64,000 bases of DNA, from positions 5,456,001 to 5,520,000 of the forward strand of contig NZ_CP034463.1 in NCBI RefSeq assembly GCF_003955715.1, given 5' to 3'. This DNA is from Streptomyces aquilus. Its GTDB lineage: Bacteria; Actinomycetota; Actinomycetes; Streptomycetales; Streptomycetaceae. The position numbers and the translations under genes were made by a program. Each line of letters begins with the position of its first letter. Positions within the stretch are counted from its first letter, which is position 1. This document shows, one piece after another, positions 62,252 to 64,000 of this stretch. The notes under the pieces were generated by a model. The model saw nothing but the letters and a program-made list of their open reading frames with translations, ran no database searches and had not been told where the DNA came from.

Positions 62252-63310
62252 ATGCAGCTCCTCCTTCCCGCGCCCATCCGCCGCATCGCCGCCTGGTGTG
62301 TCGTCGCGCTTCTCGTCGCCGGGGTCGTCTACGTCGGGATTCGGCTGTGTGCGGAGTTCAGGACCGCTGTTGTTCCTGTGCTGCTGGCCCTGCTCGGGAC
62401 CGCGCTGCTGGGGCCGTTGCACCGGTGGCTCATCAAGGCCGGGGTCGGGCGGTCGCTCGCTGCCGGGCTGACCTGTGTGGCCGTGGTCGCCGTGGTGGGT
62501 GGGGCCGTCTACATCGTCGTCGCCGCGCTCATCGACACCGGGGACGAGATCGTCGCCTCGCTCAAGGACGCGGCTCAGGGGATCGCCGATCACTTCGGGG
62601 CCGCCGGGACCTCGCTCGATGATCTCGCCTCCAATGCCAGGGAGTTGCTCACCAAGTTCGGGGGTACGGCGGCGTCCGGAGTCATCAGTGGGGTCAGTGT
62701 GGTCGGGGAGACCATTGCCATGGCCGTGCTGGCGCTTTTTCTCGTCTTCTTTTTTCTACGGGACTCCCACCGGGCCGTCGACGCGCTGCGGTCGGTGGTC
62801 CCCTCCTCGTCGGGTGATCTCGCGGAGGCCGTGGCGCGGCGGGCCTTCGAGGCGATGGAGGGGTTCATGCGGGGGACCACTCTCATCGCCCTCATCGACG
62901 CCACCTGTATCGGCGTGGGGCTGCTGATCCTCGACGTCCCGGGGGCCGTGGGGCTGGGGGCGCTCGTGTTCGTCGGGGCCTACATTCCCTATCTCGGGGC
63001 GTTCATCTCGGGGGCCGTCGCGGTGCTCGTCGCGCTGGCCGACCGGGGGTTCGTCATCGCCTTGTGGGCGTTGGGCGTCGTGCTCGCCGTGCAGGTGCTG
63101 GAGGGGCACGTGCTCCAGCCCGTCATCCAGAGCCGCACCGTGCAGATGCATCCGGCGGTGGTGATGCTCGCCATCACGGCGGGGGCGTCCGTCTCCGGGA
63201 TTCTCGGGATGCTGCTCGCCGTGCCGCTGACCGCCGCCGCGTTCGGGATCGCGCACGAGCTGAGGGAGCGTTACGCGGGCGCCGAGGACTCGTCGGTCGT
63301 CGACTCGTAG
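62252..63310 (+). CDS. AI-2E family transporter
   Basis: This 352-aa membrane protein has the AI-2E/YdiK (UPF0118) layout of eight helices, with a soluble segment near residues 85-160, then GLLILDVPGAVGLGALVF, VGAYIPYLGAFISGAVAV, and QVLEGHVLQPVIQSRTVQMH. Family members export autoinducer-2, ions or other substrates; the specific cargo cannot be read. The ATG is at 62252. Its 3' end overlaps the convergent regulator gene by 40 bp. Confidence 0.9.
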   Translation: MQLLLPAPIRRIAAWCVVALLVAGVVYVGIRLCAEFRTAVVPVLLALLGTALLGPLHRWLIKAGVGRSLAAGLTCVAVVAVVGGAVYIVVAALIDTGDEIVASLKDAAQGIADHFGAAGTSLDDLASNARELLTKFGGTAASGVISGVSVVGETIAMAVLALFLVFFFLRDSHRAVDALRSVVPSSSGDLAEAVARRAFEAMEGFMRGTTLIALIDATCIGVGLLILDVPGAVGLGALVFVGAYIPYLGAFISGAVAVLVALADRGFVIALWALGVVLAVQVLEGHVLQPVIQSRTVQMHPAVVMLAITAGASVSGILGMLLAVPLTAAAFGIAHELRERYAGAEDSSVVDS

Positions 63311-64000
63311 AGCTCGAACCAGATGCTCTTGCCCTCGCCGCGCGGGTCGACTCCCCAGGCGTCGGCGAGGAGTTCGATGAGCATCAGGCCGCGGCCGGAG
63401 GAGGCGAGTTCGCCGGGGCGGCGTTTGTGGGGGAGGTCGTCGCTGGTGTCGGTGACCTCGATGCGCATCCGGCGGGTGCCGGGGCCGTCGCCGTGGATCT
63501 CGGCGAGGAGCAGCGCGTCGGCGTCCGTGTGGACGAGGACGTTCGTCAGCGTCTCCGACAGGAGCAGGACGGCGGAGTCGATCTGGTCCTGGGAGGGCCA
63601 GTCGTGGAGGAGTTCCCTGAGCTGGGCGCGGGCCACTCCGACGCGTTCCGGTTCCGCCTGGGCCACCGTGAGCATCGTGCGGCGGACCTGGGGCGGGGTG
63701 ACGGTGTCACCGCAGCCGCAGCCGTCTCCCTCGCGGTGCAGGAGCAGGACCGCTATGTCGTCCTCGCGGCGGTCGGTCAGGGGGCCGGGGGTGTGGTGGG
63801 AGGAGGGGCCGTGGACCGCCTGGACCAGGGCGTCGGCGAGTTCCTCCAGGTCGTCGCCCTTGTGTTCCTCCAGGATGGTGCGGACCCGCTGCCAGCCGGT
63901 GTCGAGGTCGTGGCCGCCGGTCTCCAGGAGGCCGTCCGTGCAGACCATCATGGTCTCGCCGGGTTCGAGGGTGAGCCGGGTGGTGGGGTAGTCGGCGTCC
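63271..64000 (-). CDS. PP2C/SpoIIE phosphatase with HATPase (RsbW-like) domain, partial
   Basis: The 5' part lies beyond the window; about 243 codons are present. They begin in a SpoIIE/RsbU-type PP2C phosphatase end (YPTTRLTLEPGETMMVCTDG, REDDIAVLLL). A C-terminal HATPase_c domain of the anti-sigma-factor kinase type follows: QIDSAVLLLSETLTNVLVHT (N box), GRGLMLIELLADAWG (G box). Such proteins control anti-anti-sigma partners of sigma factors. The TAA stop is at 63271-63273. A Cys-rich link (GDGCGCGDT) lies between the two domains. Confidence 0.88.
   Translation of the reverse strand, partial: DADYPTTRLTLEPGETMMVCTDGLLETGGHDLDTGWQRVRTILEEHKGDDLEELADALVQAVHGPSSHHTPGPLTDRREDDIAVLLLHREGDGCGCGDTVTPPQVRRTMLTVAQAEPERVGVARAQLRELLHDWPSQDQIDSAVLLLSETLTNVLVHTDADALLLAEIHGDGPGTRRMRIEVTDTSDDLPHKRRPGELASSGRGLMLIELLADAWGVDPRGEGKSIWFELYESTTDESSAPA

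Overview
The window looks like chromosomal DNA of a Streptomyces species. GC content is very high, with G/C at nearly every third codon position. Many start codons are GTG, and -10 boxes often sit 6-7 nt before the start codon, as in leaderless mRNAs. The gene content is typical of the genus: fha/PP2C/FtsW-RodA, two bkd operons, Bpa, LURP-one and SseB proteins, DUF2252. From memory, the gene order resembles the conserved core a few tens of kb from oriC in S. coelicolor. An exact parS core at 26774-26789 and several DnaA-box-like 9-mers agree with that, but this is inference; no search was run.

Layout. 1-3.1 kb: a minus-strand envelope-signalling operon (fhaA, fhaB, PP2C phosphatase, start of a probable ftsW/rodA gene). 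3.5-3.7 kb: a structured RNA hairpin, tRNA-Leu(CAG) and a terminator. 3.8-9.2 kb: azoreductase with a divergent HxlR regulator, a DUF2252 protein, a J-motif protein, a rhodanese, an acyl-CoA dehydrogenase. 9.3-19.8 kb: phenylacetate catabolism. paaABCDE (minus strand) encodes the ring-epoxidising monooxygenase; paaN, paaH and the TetR-type paaR follow, with a DUF5819-HTTM-TrmH operon between the two parts. 19.8-24.1 kb: an Lrp/AsnC regulator divergent from a first branched-chain 2-oxoacid dehydrogenase operon (E1a, E1b, E2). 24.4-27.9 kb: MobA-like, MoeA-like and K+ channel genes, overlapping. 27.9-32.3 kb: DrrAB-type ABC transporter, quinone oxidoreductase, a secreted protein, and the proteasome activator Bpa. 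32.4-35.9 kb: a second branched-chain 2-oxoacid dehydrogenase operon, divergent from an orphan LuxR-type response regulator. 37-49.7 kb: kinases, transport, envelope and small-enzyme genes. 49.7-51.3 kb: a decayed serine recombinase and a small gene remnant, the only visibly foreign patch. 51.3-64 kb: glycosyltransferase with a 54-aa membrane peptide, M18 aminopeptidase, a large acyl-CoA dehydrogenase, a lipoprotein dioxygenase, SseB protein, secreted Ig-like protein, pirin, a BRO-domain protein, an AI-2E-family permease and a cut-off PP2C/HATPase regulator.

How the genes connect. The clearest regulatory link is a 14-bp palindrome, ACCGAACGATCGGT, upstream of paaA and between paaN and paaH, with a one-base variant upstream of the first bkd operon. 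It fits the PaaR operator pattern known from other actinobacteria. It suggests that the TetR protein encoded at 19213-19803 controls phenylacetate breakdown together with one branched-chain oxoacid dehydrogenase. Separate operator candidates precede the two acyl-CoA dehydrogenases: a KstR-type box at 9297 and a pair of TACCGRCRRGTA sites at 56440/56470. No E3 subunit, phenylacetate-CoA ligase or full beta-oxidation set lies in the window, so those steps must be encoded elsewhere.

No CRISPR array, rRNA operon, intact insertion sequence or biosynthetic gene cluster was seen.
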